Source of the DNA: Archivesica marissinica
Lineage: Eukaryota > Mollusca > Bivalvia > Venerida > Vesicomyidae
Length of the DNA: 64,000 bases
NCBI GenBank assembly: GCA_014843695.1
Contig: CM026400.1
Location: forward strand, 10,421,970-10,485,969
Direction of reading: 5' to 3'
The notes beneath the pieces are model-generated. The model was given only the letters and a program-made list of their open reading frames with translations. It had not been told where the DNA came from and ran no database searches. The position numbers and the translations under genes were made by a program. Positions 39,481 through 53,155 of this stretch are shown here, one piece after another. Every line of letters begins with the position of its first letter. The first letter of the stretch is position 1.

Positions 39481-42400
39481 AGCTGTTACAGTCAATGGAT
39501 TGTGGATGCTTGGGGACTGTTGGTATACCTACATGTCTAGCTGTGACAGTCAATGGATTGTGGATGCTTGGGGACTGTTGTTATGTACATGTCTAGCTGT
39601 GACAGTCAATGGATTGTGGATGCTTGGGGACGGTTGGTATGTTCATGTCTAGCTGTGACAGTCAATGGATTGTGGATGCTTAGAGACGGTTGGTATGTAC
39701 ATGTCTAGATGTGACAGTCAATGGATTGTGGATGCTTGGGGACGGTTGGTATACCTACATGTCTAGCTGTGACAGTCAATGGATTGTGGATGCTTGGAGA
39801 CAGTTGGTATGTACATGTGTAGCTGTGACAATCAATGGATTATGGATGCTTGGAGACGGTTGGTATGACATGTCTAGCTGTGACAATCAATGGATTATGG
39901 ATGCTTGGAGACGGTTGGTATGTACATGTCTAGCTGTGACAGTCAATGGATTGTGGATGCTTGGGGACGTTTGGTATTTACATGTCTAGCTGTGACAGTC
40001 AATGGATTATGGATGCTTGGAGACTGTTGGAATGACATGTCTAGCTGTGACAGTCAATGGATTGTGGATGCTTGGGGACGGTTGGTATACCTACATGTCT
40101 AGCTGTGACAGTCAATGGATTGTGGATGCTTGGGGACGGTTGGTATACCTACATGTCTAGCTGTGACAGTCAATGGATTATGGATGCTTGGAGACGGTTG
40201 GTATACCTACATGTCTAGCTGTGACAGTCAATGGATTGTGGATGGTTGGGGACGGTTGGTATGTACATGTCTAGCTGTGACAGTCAATGGATTGTGGATG
40301 CTTGGAGACGGTTGGTATACCTACATGTCTAGCTGTGACAGTCAATGGATTGTGGATGCTTGGAGATGGTTGGTATGTACATGTCTAGATGTGACAGTCA
40401 ATGGATCGTGGATGCTTGGGGACGGTTCGTATGTACATGTCTAGCTGTGACAGTCAATGGATTGTGGATGCTTGGAGACGGTTGGTATGTACATGTCTAG
40501 CTGTGACAGTCAATGGATTGTGGATGCTTGGGGACGGTTGGTATATGCATGTCTAGCTGTGACAGTCAATGGATTGTGGATGGTTGGAGACGGTTGGTAT
40601 GTACATGTCTAGCTGTGACAGTCAATGGATGGTGGATGCTTGGGGACTGTTGGTATACCGACATGTCTAGCTGTGACAGTCAATGGATTGTGGATGGTTG
40701 GGGACTGTTGGTATACCAACATGTCTAGCATGTGACAGTCAATGGATTGTGGATGCTTGGAGACTGTTGGTATGTACATGTCTAGCTGTGACAGTCAATG
40801 GATTGTGGATGCTTGGAGACTGTTGGTATGTACATGTCCAGCTGTGACAGTCAATGGATTGTGGATGGTTGGAGACGGTTGGTATGTACATGTCTAGCTG
40901 TGACAGTCAATGGACTGTGGATGGTTGGGGACGGTTGGTATGTACATGTCTAGCTGTGACAGTCAATGGATTGTGGATGCTTGGAGACTGTTGGTATGTA
41001 CATGTCTAGCTGTGACAGTCAATGGATTGTGGATGGTTGGAGACTGTTGGTATGTACATGTCGAGCTGTGACAGTCAATGGATTGTGGATGCTTGGGGAC
41101 GGTTGGTATGTACATGTCTAGCTGTGACAGTCAATGGATTGTGGATGCTTGAAGACTGTTGGTGTGTACATGTCTAGCTGTGACAGTCAATGGATTGTGG
41201 ATGCTTGGAGACTGTTGGTATGTACATGTCTAGCTGTGACAGTCAATTGATTGTGGATGCTTGGAGACGGTTGGTATGTACATGTCTAGCTGTGACAGTC
41301 AATGTATTGTGGATGGTTGGTGACGGTTGGTATGTACATGTCTAGCTGTGACAATCAATGGATTGTGGATGCTTGGAGACGGTTGGTATGTACATGTCTA
41401 GCTGTGACAGTCAATGGATTGTGGATGCTTGGAGACGGTTGGTATGTACATGTCTAGCTGTGACAGTCAATGGAGTGTGGATGCTTGGAGACGGTTGGTA
41501 TGAACATGTCTAGCTGTGACAGTCATTGGATTGTGGATGCTTGGAGACGGTTGGTATGTACATGTCTAGCTGTGACAGTCAATGGATTGTGGATGCTTGG
41601 AGACTGTTGGTATGTACAGGTCTAGCTGTGACAGTCAATGGATTGTGGATGGTTGGAGACGGTTGGTATGTACATGTCTAGCTGTGACAGTCAATGGATT
41701 GTGGATGGTTGGGGACGGTTGGTATGTACATGTTTAGCTGTGACAGTCAATGGATTGTGGATGCTTGGGGACGGTTGGTATGTACATGTCTAGCTGTGAC
41801 AGTCAATGGATTGTGGATGCTTGGAGACGGTTGGTATGTACATGTCTAGCTGTGACAGTCAATGGATTGTGGATGCTTGGAGACTGTTGGTATGTACATG
41901 TCTAGCTGTGACAGTCAATGGATTGTGGATGCTTGGAGACTGTTGGTATGTACATGTCTAGCTGTGACAGTCAATTGATTGTGGATGCTTGGAGACGGTT
42001 GGTATGTACATGTCTAGCTGTGACAGTCAATGGATTGTGGATGGTTGGTGACGGTTGGTATGTATATGTCTAGCTGTGACAGTCAATGGATTGTGGATTG
42101 TTGGTGACGGTTGGTATGTACATGTCTAGCTGTGACAGTCAATGGATTGTGGATGCTTGGAGACTGTTTGTATGTACATGTCTAGCTGTGACAGTCAATC
42201 GATTGTGGATGGTTGGAGACGGTTGGTATGTACATGTCTAGCTGTGACAATCAATGGATTGTGGATGCTTGGAGACGGTTGGTATGTACATGTCTAGCTG
42301 TGACAGTCAATGGATTGTGGATGCTTGGAGACGGTTTGTATGTACATGTCTTGCTGTGACAGTCAATGGAGTGTGGATGCTTGGAGACGGTTGGTATGTA

Positions 42401-45400
42401 TATGTCTAGCTGTGACAGTCAATGTATTGTGGATGGTTGGTGACGGTTGGTATGTACATGTCTAGCTGTGACAGTCAATGGATTGTGGATGCTTGGAGAC
42501 TGTTTGTATGTACATGTCTAGCTGTGACAGTCAATGGATTGTGGATGCTTTTGGACGGTTGGTATGTACATGTCTAGCTGTGACAGTCAATGGATTGTGG
42601 ATGCTTGGAGACTGTTGGTATGTACATGTCTAGCTGTGACAGTCAATGGATTGTGGATGCTTGGAGACTGTTGGTATGTACATGTCTAGCTGTGACAGTC
42701 AATTGATTGTGGATGCTTGGAGACGGTTGGTATGTACATGTCTAGCTGTGACAGTCAATGGATTGTGGATGGTTGGTGACGGTTGGTATGTACATGTCTA
42801 GCTGTGACAGTCAATGGATTGTGGATGGTTGGAGACTGTTTGTATGTACATGTCTAGCTGTGACAGTCAATGGATTGTGGATGGTTGGAGACGGTTGGTA
42901 TGTACATGTCTAGCTGTGACAATCAATGGATTGTGGATGCTTGGAGACGGTTGGTATGTACATGTCTAGCTGTGACAGTCAATGGATTGTGGATGCTTGG
43001 AGACGGTTGGTATGTAAATGTCTAGCTGTGACAGTCAACGGAGTGTGGATGCTTGGAGACGGTTGGTATGTATATGTCTAGCTGTGACAGTCAATGGATT
43101 GTGGATGGTTGGTGACGGTTGGTATGTACATGTCTAGCTGTGACAGTCAATGGATTGTGGATGCTTGGAGACTGTTTGTATGTACATGTCTAGCTGTGAC
43201 AGTCAATGGATTGTGGATGGTTGGAGACGGTTGGTATGTACATGTCTAGCTGTGACAATCAATGGATTGTGAATGCTTGGAGACGGTTGGTATGTACATG
43301 TCTAGCTGTGACAGTCAATGGATTGTGGATGCTTGGAGACGGTTGGTATGTGCATGTCTAGCTGTGACAGTCAATGGATTGTGGATGCTTGGAGACGGTT
43401 GGTATGTACATGTCTAGCTGTGACAGTCAATGGATTGTGGATGCTTGGAGACGGTTGGTATGTACATGTCTAGCTGTGACAGTCAATGGAGTGTGGATGC
43501 TTGGAGACGGTTGGTATGTATATGTCTAGCTGTGACAGTCAATGGAGTGTGGATGCTTGGAGACGGTTGGTATGTACATGTCTAGCTGTGACAGTCAATG
43601 GATTGTGGATGGTTGGTGACGGTTGGTATGTACATGTCTAGCTGTGACAGTCAATGGAGTGTGGATGCTTGGAGACGGTTGGTATGTATATGTCTAGCTG
43701 TGACAGTCAATGGAGTGTGGATGCTTGGAGACGGTTGGTATGTACATGTCTAGCTGTGACAGTCAATGGATTGTGGATGGTTGGTGACGGTTGGTATGTA
43801 CATGTCTAGCTGTGACAGTCAATGGAGTGTGGATGCTTGGAGACGGTTGGTATGTATATGTCTAGCTGTGACAGTCAATGGAGTGTGGATGCTTGGAGAC
43901 GGTTGGTATGTATATGTCTAGCTGTGACAGTCAATGGAGTGTGGATGCTTGGTGACGGTTGGTATGTATATGTCTAGCTGTGACAGCAATGGATTGTGGA
44001 TGCTTGGAGACGGTTGGTATGTATATGTCTAGCTGTGACAGTCAATGGATTGTGGATGCTTGTTGACGGTTGGTATGTATATGTCTAGCTGTGACAGTCA
44101 ATGGAGTGTGGATGCTTGGAGACGGTTGGTATGTATATGTCTAGCTGTGACAGTCAATGGAGTGTGGATGCTTGGTGACGGTTGGTATGTATATGTCTAG
44201 CTGTGACAGTCAATGGATGTGGATGCTTGGAGACGGTGGTATGTACATGTCTAGCTGTGACAGTCAATGGATTGTGGATGCTTGGAGACGGTTGGTATGT
44301 ACATGTCTAGCTGTGACAGTCAATGAGTGTGGATGCTTGGAGACGGTTGGTATGTATATGTCTAGCTGTGACAGTCAATGGAGTGTGGATGCTTGGAGAC
44401 GGTTGGTATGTACATGTCTAGCTGTGACAGTCAATGGATTGTGGATGGTTGGTGACGGTTGGTATGTACATGTCTAGCTGTGACAGTCAATGGAGTGTGG
44501 ATGCTTGGAGACGGTTGGTATGTATATGTCTAGCTGTGACAGTCAATGGAGTGTGGATGCTTGGAGACGGTTGGTATGTACATGTCTAGCTGTGACAGTC
44601 AATGGAGTGTGGATGCTTGGAGACGGTTGGTATGTATATGTCTAGCTGTGACAGTCAATGGATTGTGGATGCTTGGAGACGGTTGGTATGTATATGTCTA
44701 GCTGTGACAGTCAATGGAGTGTGGATGCTTGGTGACGGTTGGTATGTATATGTCTAGCTGTGACAGCAATGGATTGTGGATGCTTGGAGACGGTTGGTAT
44801 GTATATGTCTAGCTGTGACAGTCAATGGATTGTGGATGCTTGTTGACGGTTGGTATGTATATGTCTAGCTGTGACAGTCAATGGAGTGTGGATGCTTGGT
44901 GACGGTTGGTATGTATATGTCTAGCTGTGACAGTCAATGGAGTGTGGATGCTGCTTGGAGACGGTTGGTATGTACATGTCTAACTGTGACAGTCAATGGA
45001 GTGTGGATGCTTTGAGACGGTTGGTATGTATATGTCTAGCTGTGACAGTCAATGGAGTGTGGATGCTTGGAGACGGTTGGTATGTACATGTCTAGCTGTG
45101 ACAGTCAATAGTGTGTGGATGCTTGGAGACGGTTGGTATCTATATGTCTAGCTGTGACAGTCAATGGATTGTGGATGCTTGGAGACGGTTGGTATGTACA
45201 TGTCTAGCTGTGACAGTCAATGGAATGTGGATGCTTGGAGACGGTTGGTATGTACATGTCTAGCTATGACAGTCAATGGAGTGTGGATGCTTGGAGACGG
45301 TTGGTATGTATATGTCTAGCTGTGACAGTCAATGGATTGTGGATGCTTGGAGACGGTTGGTATGTACATGTCTAGCTGTGACAGTCAATGGAGTGTGGAT

Positions 45401-45747
45401 GCTTGGAGACGGTTGGTATGTACATGTCTAGCTGTGACAGTCAATGGAGTGTGGATGCTTGGAGACTGTTGGTATGTATATGTCTAGCTGTGACAGTCAA
45501 TGGATTGTGGATGCTTGGAGACGGTTGGTATGTACATGTCTAGCTGTGACAGTCAATGGATTGTGGATGCTTGGAGACGGTTGGTATGTACATGTCTAGC
45601 TGTGACAGTCAATGGATTGTGGATGGTTGGAGACGGTTGGTATGTACATGTCTAGCTGTGACAGTCAATGGATTGTGGATGGTTGGAGACGGTTGGTATG
45701 TACATGTCTAGCTGTGACAGTCAATGGATTGTGGATGCTTGGAGACG

Positions 45748-46187
45748 CAATGACCCAATATAATGTTACGGCGGAATAAAATTCAACAACCATAAAATAG
45801 ATCGGCTCTAGCCGTTGTTTCTTGCAGATTTAACAATGGATAGATGTGTTCTTTGTGTATAGGAACAACATATCCAGTACTGTGAGAATGTTAGTTTTTT
45901 GTTTTACAATTGTTCATGTTAAAGATAATTGACAATTGTGGCTAGTGGTGGATCAGTGGTCCAGTGGTAAGCAAGTTGGACTGCGAATCCAATGGTTGTT
46001 AGTTCGACCCCGGCCTTGCATCCGACCCCTGTCTCGCCATAATAATATTAACAGTATGTCGGATGGAAACTCAAATTTCTCCGTAGTAAATCTTAATACA
46101 AATTATAATAAATTAACGTATAGCATGTTCTATTACACTATTCTATTCCATTTTAACAGGAATTGTTTGAACGTCCATTTAATATCT
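45748..46187. other. Unique spacer with SINE fragment
   Basis: AT-rich single-copy sequence between the 56-bp and 28-bp arrays, with a family A SINE fragment from about 45944. The small plus-strand frame starting at 45936 overlaps the SINE and is not a gene. Confidence 0.65.
45944..46085 (+). mobile_element. SINE family A, 5' fragment
   Basis: tRNA-like head with box A (CAGTGGTAAGCAAGTTGG), anticodon loop CTGCGAA, and box B (TTAGTTCGACCCC). It is followed by CATAATAATATTAACAG and TCGGATGG, which match the body of the copy at 32610. The 3' half is absent. Confidence 0.78.
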
Positions 46188-49100
46188 AATTAGGTTAGAA
46201 GAATATTTACTGCCTCAGTAGGTTAGAAGTATATGTACTATCTCATTATGTTAAAAGCACATTTACTATATCATTAGGTTAGAAGTACATTCACTATATC
46301 ATTAGGTTAGAAGTATATGTACTATCTCATTATGTTAAAAGCACATTTACTATATCATTAGGTTAGAAGTACATTTACTATATCATTAGGTTAGAAGCAC
46401 ATTTACTATATCATTAGGTTAGAAGTATATGTACTATCTCATTAGGTTAGAAGCACAGTCACTATATCATTAGGTTAGAAGCACAGTCACTATATCATTA
46501 GGTTAGAAGTACATTTACTATATCATTAGGTTAGAAGTACAGTCACTATATCATTAGGTTAGAAGCACAGTTACTATCTCATTAGGTTAGAAGCACATTT
46601 ACTATATCATTAGGTTAGAAGCACAGTTACTATCTCATTAGGTTAGAAGCACAATCACAACCTCATTAGGTTAGAAGCACATTTACTATATCATTAGGTT
46701 AGAAGTACAGTCACTATATCATTAGGTTAGAAGCACATTTACTATATCATTAGGTTAGAAGCACATTTACTACCTCATTAGGTTAGAAGCACAGTTACTA
46801 TATCATTAGGTTAGAAGCACATTTACTATCTCATTAGGTTAGAAGCACAATCACTACCTCATTAGGTTAGAAGCACAGTTACTATATCATTAGGTTAGAA
46901 GCACATTTACTATATCATTAGGTTAGAAGCACAGTTACTATATCATTAGGTTAGAAGCACATTTACTATCTCATTAGGTTAGAAGCACATTTACTTTCTC
47001 ATTAGGTTAGAAGCACAGTTACTATCTCATAGGTTAGAAGCACAGTCACTATCTCATTAGGTTAGAAGCACAGTTACTATATCATTAGGTTAGAAGCACA
47101 TTTACTATATCATTAGGTTAGAAGCACAGTTACTATATCATTAGGTTAGAATCACATTTACTATATCATTAGGTTAGAAGCACAGTTACTATATCATTAG
47201 GTTAGAAGCACAGTTACTATATCATTAGGTTAGAAGCACAGTTACTATATCATTAGGTTAGAAGCACAGTTACTATATCATTAGGTTAGAAGCACAGTTA
47301 CTATCTCATTAGGTTAGAAGCACAGTTACTATATCATTAGGTTAGAAGCACAGTTACTATCTCATTAGGTTAGAAGCACAGTCACTATCTCATTAGGTTA
47401 GAAGCACAGTTACTATATCATTAGGTTAGAAGGACAGTCACTATATCATTAGGTTAGAAGCACAGTTACTATCTCATTAGGTTAGAAGCACATTTAATAT
47501 ATCATTAGGTTAGAAGCACAGTTACTATCTCATTAGGTTAGAAGCACAGTTACTATATCATTAGGTTAGAAGTACAGTCACTATATCATTAGGTTAGAAG
47601 CACAGTTACTATCTCATTAGGTTAGAAGCACATTTACTATATCATTAGGTTAGAAGCACAGTTACTATCTCATTAGGTTAGAAGCACATTTACTATATCA
47701 TTAGGTTAGAAGCACAGTTACTATCTCATTAGGTTAGAAGCACAGTTACTATATCATTAGGTTAGAAGTGCAGTCACTATATCATTAGGTTAGAAGCACA
47801 GTCACTATCTCATTAGGTTTGACGCACATTTACTATCTCATTAGGTTAGAAGCACAGTTACTATATCATTAGGTTAGAAGTACAGTCACTATATCATTAG
47901 GTTAGAAGCACAGTTACTATCTCATTAGGTTAGAAGCACATTTACTATCTCATTAGGTTAGAAGCACAGTTACTATCTCATTAGGTTAGAAGCACATTTA
48001 CTATCTCATTAGGTTAGAAGCACATTTACTATATCATTAGGTTAGAAGCACAGTGACTATCTCATTAGGTTAGAAGCACAGTCACTATCTCATTAGGTTA
48101 GAAGCACAGTTACTATCTCATTAGGTTAGAAGCACAGTTACTATATCATTAGGTTAGAAGTACAGTTACTATATCATTAGGTTAGAAGCACAGTTACTAT
48201 ATCATTAGGTTAGAAGCACAGTTACTATATCATTAGGTTAGAAGCACAGTTACTATATCATTAGGTTAGAATCACATTTACTATATCATTAGGTTAGAAG
48301 CACAGTTACTATATCATTAGGTTAGAAGCACAGTTACTATATCATTAGGTTAGAAGCACAGTTACTATATCATTAGGTTAGAAGCACAGTTACTATATCA
48401 TTAGGTTAGAAGCACAGTTACTATATCATTAGGTTAGAAGCACATTTACTATCTCATTAGGTTAGAAGCACAGTTACTATATCATTAGGTTAGAAGCGCA
48501 GTTACTATCTCATTAGGTTAGAAACACAGTCACTATCTCATTAGGTTAGAAGCACAGTTACTATATCATTAGGTTAGAAGCAAATTTACTATCTCATTAG
48601 GTTAGAAGCACATTTACTATATCATTAGGTTAGAAGCACATTTCCTATATCATTAGGTTAGAAGCACATTTACTATATCATTAGGTTAGAAGCACATTTA
48701 CTATATCATTAGGTTAGAAGCACATTTACTACCTCATTAGGTTAGAAGCACAGTTACTATATCATTAGGTTAGAAGTACAGTCACTATATCATTAGGTCA
48801 GAAGCACATTTACTATATCATTAGGTTAGAAGCACATTTACTACCTCATTAGGTTAGAAGCACAGTTACTATATCATTAGGTTAGAAGCACATTTACTAT
48901 CTCATTAGGTTAGAAGCACAGTTACTATATCATTAGGTTAGAAGCACAGTTACTATCTCATTAGGTTAGAAGCACATTTACTATATCATTAGGTTAGAAG
49001 CACATTTACTATATCATTAGGTTAGAAGCACATTTACTACCTCATTAGGTTAGAAGCACAGTTACTATATCATTAGGTTAGAAGCACAGTCACTATCTCA

Positions 49101-50483
49101 TTAGGTTAGAAGCACAGTTACTATATCATTAGGTTAGAAGTACAGTCACTATATCATTAGGTTAGAAGCACAGTTACTATCTCATTAGGTTAGAAGCACA
49201 GTTACTATCTCATTAGGTTAGAAGCACATTTACTATATCATTAGGTTAGAAGCACAGTTACTATCTCATTAGGTTAGAAGCACAGTTACTATATCATTAG
49301 GTTAGAAGTACAGTCACTATATCATTAGGTTAGAAGCACAGTTACTATCTCATTAGGTTAGAAGCACATTTACTATCTCATTAGGTTAGAAGCACAGTTA
49401 CTATATCATTAGGTTAGAAGCACAGTTACTATATCATTAGGTTAGAAGCACAGTTACTATCTCATTAGGTTAGAAGCGCAGTTACTATCTCATTATGTTA
49501 GAAACACAGTCACTATCTCATTAGGTTAGAAGCACAGTTACTATATCATTAGGTTAGAAGCACATTTACTATCTCATTAGGTTAGAAGCACATTTACTAT
49601 ATCATTAGGTTAGAAGTACAGTCACTATATCATTAGGTTAGAAGCACATTTACTATATCATTAGGTTAGAAGTACAGTCACTATATCATTAGGTTAGAAG
49701 CACAGTTACTATATCATTAGGTTAGAAGTACAGTCACTATATCATTAGGTTAGAAGCACATTTACTATATCATTAGGTTAGAAGCACATTTACTATCTCA
49801 TTAGGTTAGAAGCACATTTACTACCTCATTAGGTTAGAAGCACAGTTACTATATCATTAGGTTAGAAGCACATTTACTATCTCATTAGGTTAGAAGCACA
49901 ATCACTACCTCATTAGGTTAGAAGCACAGTTACTATATCATTAGGTTAGAAGTACAGTCACTATATCATTAGGTTAGAAGCACATTTACTATATCATTAG
50001 GTTAGAAGCACATTTACTACCTCATTAGGTTAGAAGCACAGTTACTATATCATTAGGTTAGAAGCACATTTACTATCTCATTAGGTTAGAAGCACAATCA
50101 CTACCTCATTAGGTTAGAAGCACAGTTACTATATCATTAGGTTAGAAGTACAGTCACTATATCATTAGGTTAGAAGCACATTTACTATATCATTAGGTTA
50201 GAAGCACATTTACTACCTCATTAGGTTAGAAGCACAGTTACTATATCATTAGGTGGGTTTACTATCTAATTAGGTTAGAAGCACATTTACTATCTCATTA
50301 GGTTAGAAGCACAGTTACTATCTCATATGTTAGAAGCACAGTCACTATCTCATTAGGTTAGAAGCACAGTTACTATATCATTAGGTTAGAAGCACATTTA
50401 CTATCTCATTAGGTTAGAAGCACAGTTACTATATCATTAGGTTAGAAGCACAATCACTATCTCATTAGGTTAGAAGCACATTG
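46188..50483. repeat. 28-bp minisatellite array
   Basis: About 153 copies of a 28-bp unit with the core CATTAGGTTAGAAGCACA, followed by TTT/GTT/GTC ACTAT and ATAT/CTC. Long-range duplications keep exact multiples of 28: the GAATCACATTTAC variant lies at 47148 and 48268 (1120 bp, 40 units), and the GAAGCGCAG variant at 48493 and 49473 (980 bp, 35 units). There is a disrupted unit near 50251-50265. Stops occur in the units, so there are no long frames. Confidence 0.96.
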
Positions 50484-51175
50484 CTGAGACAGAATCATCA
50501 TGTTGCTATATGAATGAAGCCGTCCACAGATGCTTTCTTCAGTTGCATGATGCACGACTGCTTATGTCATAAGCATACTTATTGTTGGCTGATGTGTGGT
50601 GTTTTGCTATATTAATGTAAGACACATTTTAAGTGAATGAATTCGGAAGATTGTTCCGCTATAGCTCGTGTGATTGACGCATGACACGTTCATGGTAACA
50701 TTGTGTGTGGCGGGAAAAAATCGCATCTATCTCGCGAGATATCCTAGATACGGTCAATACCTGTCATGTGATACGAAATCACATCTCGCGAGATTGATTG
50801 ATTGCCGATGTGTTGAAATATTGCGCTACATTGTGTGCCTATGCTTCAGCAAGGGAAGAGTATTTCCAAATGATATTATGGTACATCGCACAATTTTCGA
50901 TTGTGTAGGCCACAGTGATGATAATGCATCGACGTCAAATTCGCAAAGTTATCAATATATATGTATACATAGACGCCGCTCTGTGGTGTATGCGATATCC
51001 TCCTCGTAACCAAGATAATGTGAGGTTGGACCTCGCCAGTACGACGGCGCAAGTAGGCCCAAACACGTAGCTTCTCTCTCCCCTCGTGCATATGTATTCC
51101 ATAAGGAATGATGTGTCGAGTGCGCTTTGACTAATGTTGTAAGAACTTGTTTGCAATCCAAAGGCCGCAAGACCG
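50484..51175. other. Unique, promoter-like spacer
   Basis: Single-copy sequence with more CpG than its surroundings, between the 28-bp array and the GACCA array. It contains the motif cluster at 50664-50793. The plus-strand frame 50674-51009 (111 codons) and overlapping minus-strand frames show no known domain, and I do not call them genes. The stretch 51131-51150 matches 29670-29689. Confidence 0.6.
50664..50793. promoter_or_regulatory. Candidate CpG-type promoter: E2F-like site and two TCTCGCGAGA palindromes
   Basis: Within 130 bp there is an ATF/CRE-like TGACGCATGA (about 50666), an E2F-type TGGCGGGAAAAA (about 50708), and two perfect TCTCGCGAGA palindromes at 50730-50739 and 50784-50793. 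In vertebrates TCTCGCGAGA is a methylation-sensitive core-promoter element of housekeeping genes bound by BANP. Two perfect copies 54 bp apart are unlikely by chance in AT-rich DNA. Direction and target gene are unknown, and no adjacent exon was recognised. Confidence 0.5.
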
Positions 51176-51946
51176 ACCGACCCGACAAGACCAGACTAGA
51201 CCAGGCAAGGCCAGACCAGACCAGACCAGACCAGACCAGACCAGACCAGAACAGAACCAGACTAGACTAGACCAGGAAAGGCAGACCAGACCAGGCCAGA
51301 CTCAGACTAGACCAGGCCAGACCCAGACTAGACCACACTAGACCACACTAGACTAGACTAGACTAGACAAGACCAGACCAGGCCAGACTAGACCAGACTA
51401 GACTAGACCACACTATACTAGACTAGACCAGGCCAGACCAGGCCAGACCCAGACTAGACCACACTAGACTAGACTAGGCCAGACCAGGCCAGACCCAGAC
51501 TAGACCACACTATACTAGACTAGACTAGGCCAGACCAGGCCAGACCCAGACTAGACCACACTAGACTAGACCAGACCAGGCCAGGCCCAGACTAGACCAC
51601 ACTAGACTAGACCAGACCAGACCAGGCCAGACCCAGACTAGACCACACTAGACTAGACTAGACCAGACCAGACCAGGCTAGACCCAGACTAGACCACACT
51701 AGACTAGACCAGAACAGACCAGGCCAGACCCAGACTAGACCACACTAGACTAGACCATACCAGACCAGACCCAGACTAGACCACACTAGACTAGACCAGA
51801 CCAGACCAGGCCAGACCCAGACTAGACCACACTAGACTAGACTAGACCAGACCAGACCCAGACTAGACCACACTAGACTAGACCAGACCAGACCAGGCCA
51901 GGCAAGACCCAGACTAGACAACACTAGACTAGACTAGACCAGACCT
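51176..51946. repeat. GACCA/GACTA pentanucleotide minisatellite
   Basis: An array built from the pentamers AGACC, AGACT and AGGCC. A longer period of roughly 45-60 bp is marked by CCCAGACTAGACCACACTAG, repeated about 13 times from 51310 onward. Strand composition is strongly skewed: almost no T on the plus strand except in ACTAG. Confidence 0.94.
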
Positions 51947-51997
51947 ATATAGTATTATATGTAGAAACTTATGTATATGTACGTTAGCTTTAATAGC

Positions 51998-52466
51998 ATA
52001 AAGTGTGTGTTACTTATACATATAGTGTGTGTTACTTATACATATAGTGTGTGTTACTTATACATAAAGTGTGTGTTACTTATACATATAGTGTGTGTTA
52101 CTTATACATATAGTGTGTGTTACTTATACATAAAGTGTGTGTTACTTATACATAAAGTGTGTGTTACTTATACATAAAGTGTGTGTTACTTATACATAAA
52201 GTGTGTGTTACTTATACATAAAGTGTGTGTTACTTACACATAAAGTGTGTGTTACTTATACATAAAGTGTGTGTTACTTATACATAAAGTGTGTGTTACT
52301 TATACATAAAGTGTGTGTTACTTATACATATAGTGTGTGTTACTTATACATATAGTGTGTGTTACTTACACATAAAGTGTGTGTTACTTATACATAAAGT
52401 GTGTGTTACTTATACATAAAGTGTGTGTTACTTATGCATAAAGTGTGTGTTACTTATACATATACG
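51998..52466. repeat. 22-bp minisatellite (TATACATAAAGTGTGTG)
   Basis: About 21 copies of a 22-bp unit with the core ATAAAGTGTGTGTTACTTAT. Some copies have ATATAG for ATAAAG. Copies are very similar to each other, suggesting recent expansion. Three units (66 bp) are open in one plus-strand frame by chance. Confidence 0.96.
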
Positions 52467-52851
52467 TATGTTGCGTGTACTTCAGCTTCAAGCATAATGC
52501 AACACGGATAGACCGGACGGCATTTGCACATGTATACACATTTATAAGTAGCTTCACACACATTCAGACAAGTATGAATATATTCTCTTAATGCAATAAG
52601 CAAACAATTCCACTTCAGATGTGTGATATAGTTGCTGTGTAGTATTCATTTGATATCCTTATATGCCGGCAACCCGCTCGGCAGGGGTTGTTTAATGTTT
52701 TATCACCAAAGATGTAATAGTTGATGGTTCGTACTTAAGTCAACTCGAACCCCGCTGTGGACAAAATGAGCGTGATCAGTAGATGTTTGATCAGTGTACC
52801 ATTACATCCTGTGATTTACGTAATTATTATTTCGGTCCTCCGTTTTATTGT
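52467..52851. other. Unique spacer
   Basis: Single-copy AT-rich sequence. A small imperfect hairpin, CAACCC...GGGGTTG, lies near 52668-52690. No gene was recognised. Confidence 0.55.
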
Positions 52852-53152
52852 TGTCGTTTTTGGATACGTTTTTTTATTATCATCGCCCTATGGTTAATCG
52901 GGGCAACGCCCCTAGAAGTATATTTAGTAATTTATATTTGTTGAAGATAGTGCAAGATACAGAAGTCGCTGAAATCCCAGAAGCATCCCTGGTTCGTTTA
53001 CATGCACGGTGTATAGCACGGATACATGAATCCTGGGTATATAGCCCCACCTGAAAGAGTATTAATACTATTAGGGTCAGGCTGGAGGGGGTTGAATCTG
53101 CGACTCCTGGATTCGCAGTTCAAGGTGGTAACCGTTGCACTGATCCGCCTGT
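52852..53152 (-). mobile_element. tRNA-derived SINE, family A (diverged full copy)
   Basis: On the minus strand the copy has box A (CAGTGCAACGGTTACCACC), an anticodon region with CTGCGAATCCAGG, a box B-like GCAGATTCAACCCCC, and the body CCTAATAGTATTAATACTC. It continues with CACCGTGCATGTA and TTGCACTATCTTCAACA, which align with the copy at 32610. It ends with GGGCGATGATAATAAA, a degraded family A tail. More diverged than its neighbour. Confidence 0.78.
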
Positions 53153-53155
53153 ATG

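Larger units (their letters stand above)
36056..45747. repeat. 56-bp minisatellite array
   Basis: About 173 copies of a 56-bp unit with the cores TGTCTAGCTGTGACAGTCAA, TGGATTGTGGATGCTTGG and GGTTGGTATGTACA. Period 56 is not divisible by three, so frames reach only about 110 codons. The left part holds more length variants (GTATACCTACATG, GTATGACATG). The right part, from about 43480, is dominated by a GGAGTGTGG variant. Internal duplications have offsets of 167, about 843 and 780 bp. Confidence 0.96.

Noticed and set aside
50674..51009. 111-codon plus-strand frame in the promoter-like spacer
   Set aside because: No recognised domain, overlapped by equally long minus-strand frames, and without clear splice partners. 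It could be reconsidered if transcripts are found.
52668..52690. Small hairpin CAACCC...GGGGTTG as a structured RNA
   Set aside because: Too short and imperfect, with no supporting context.
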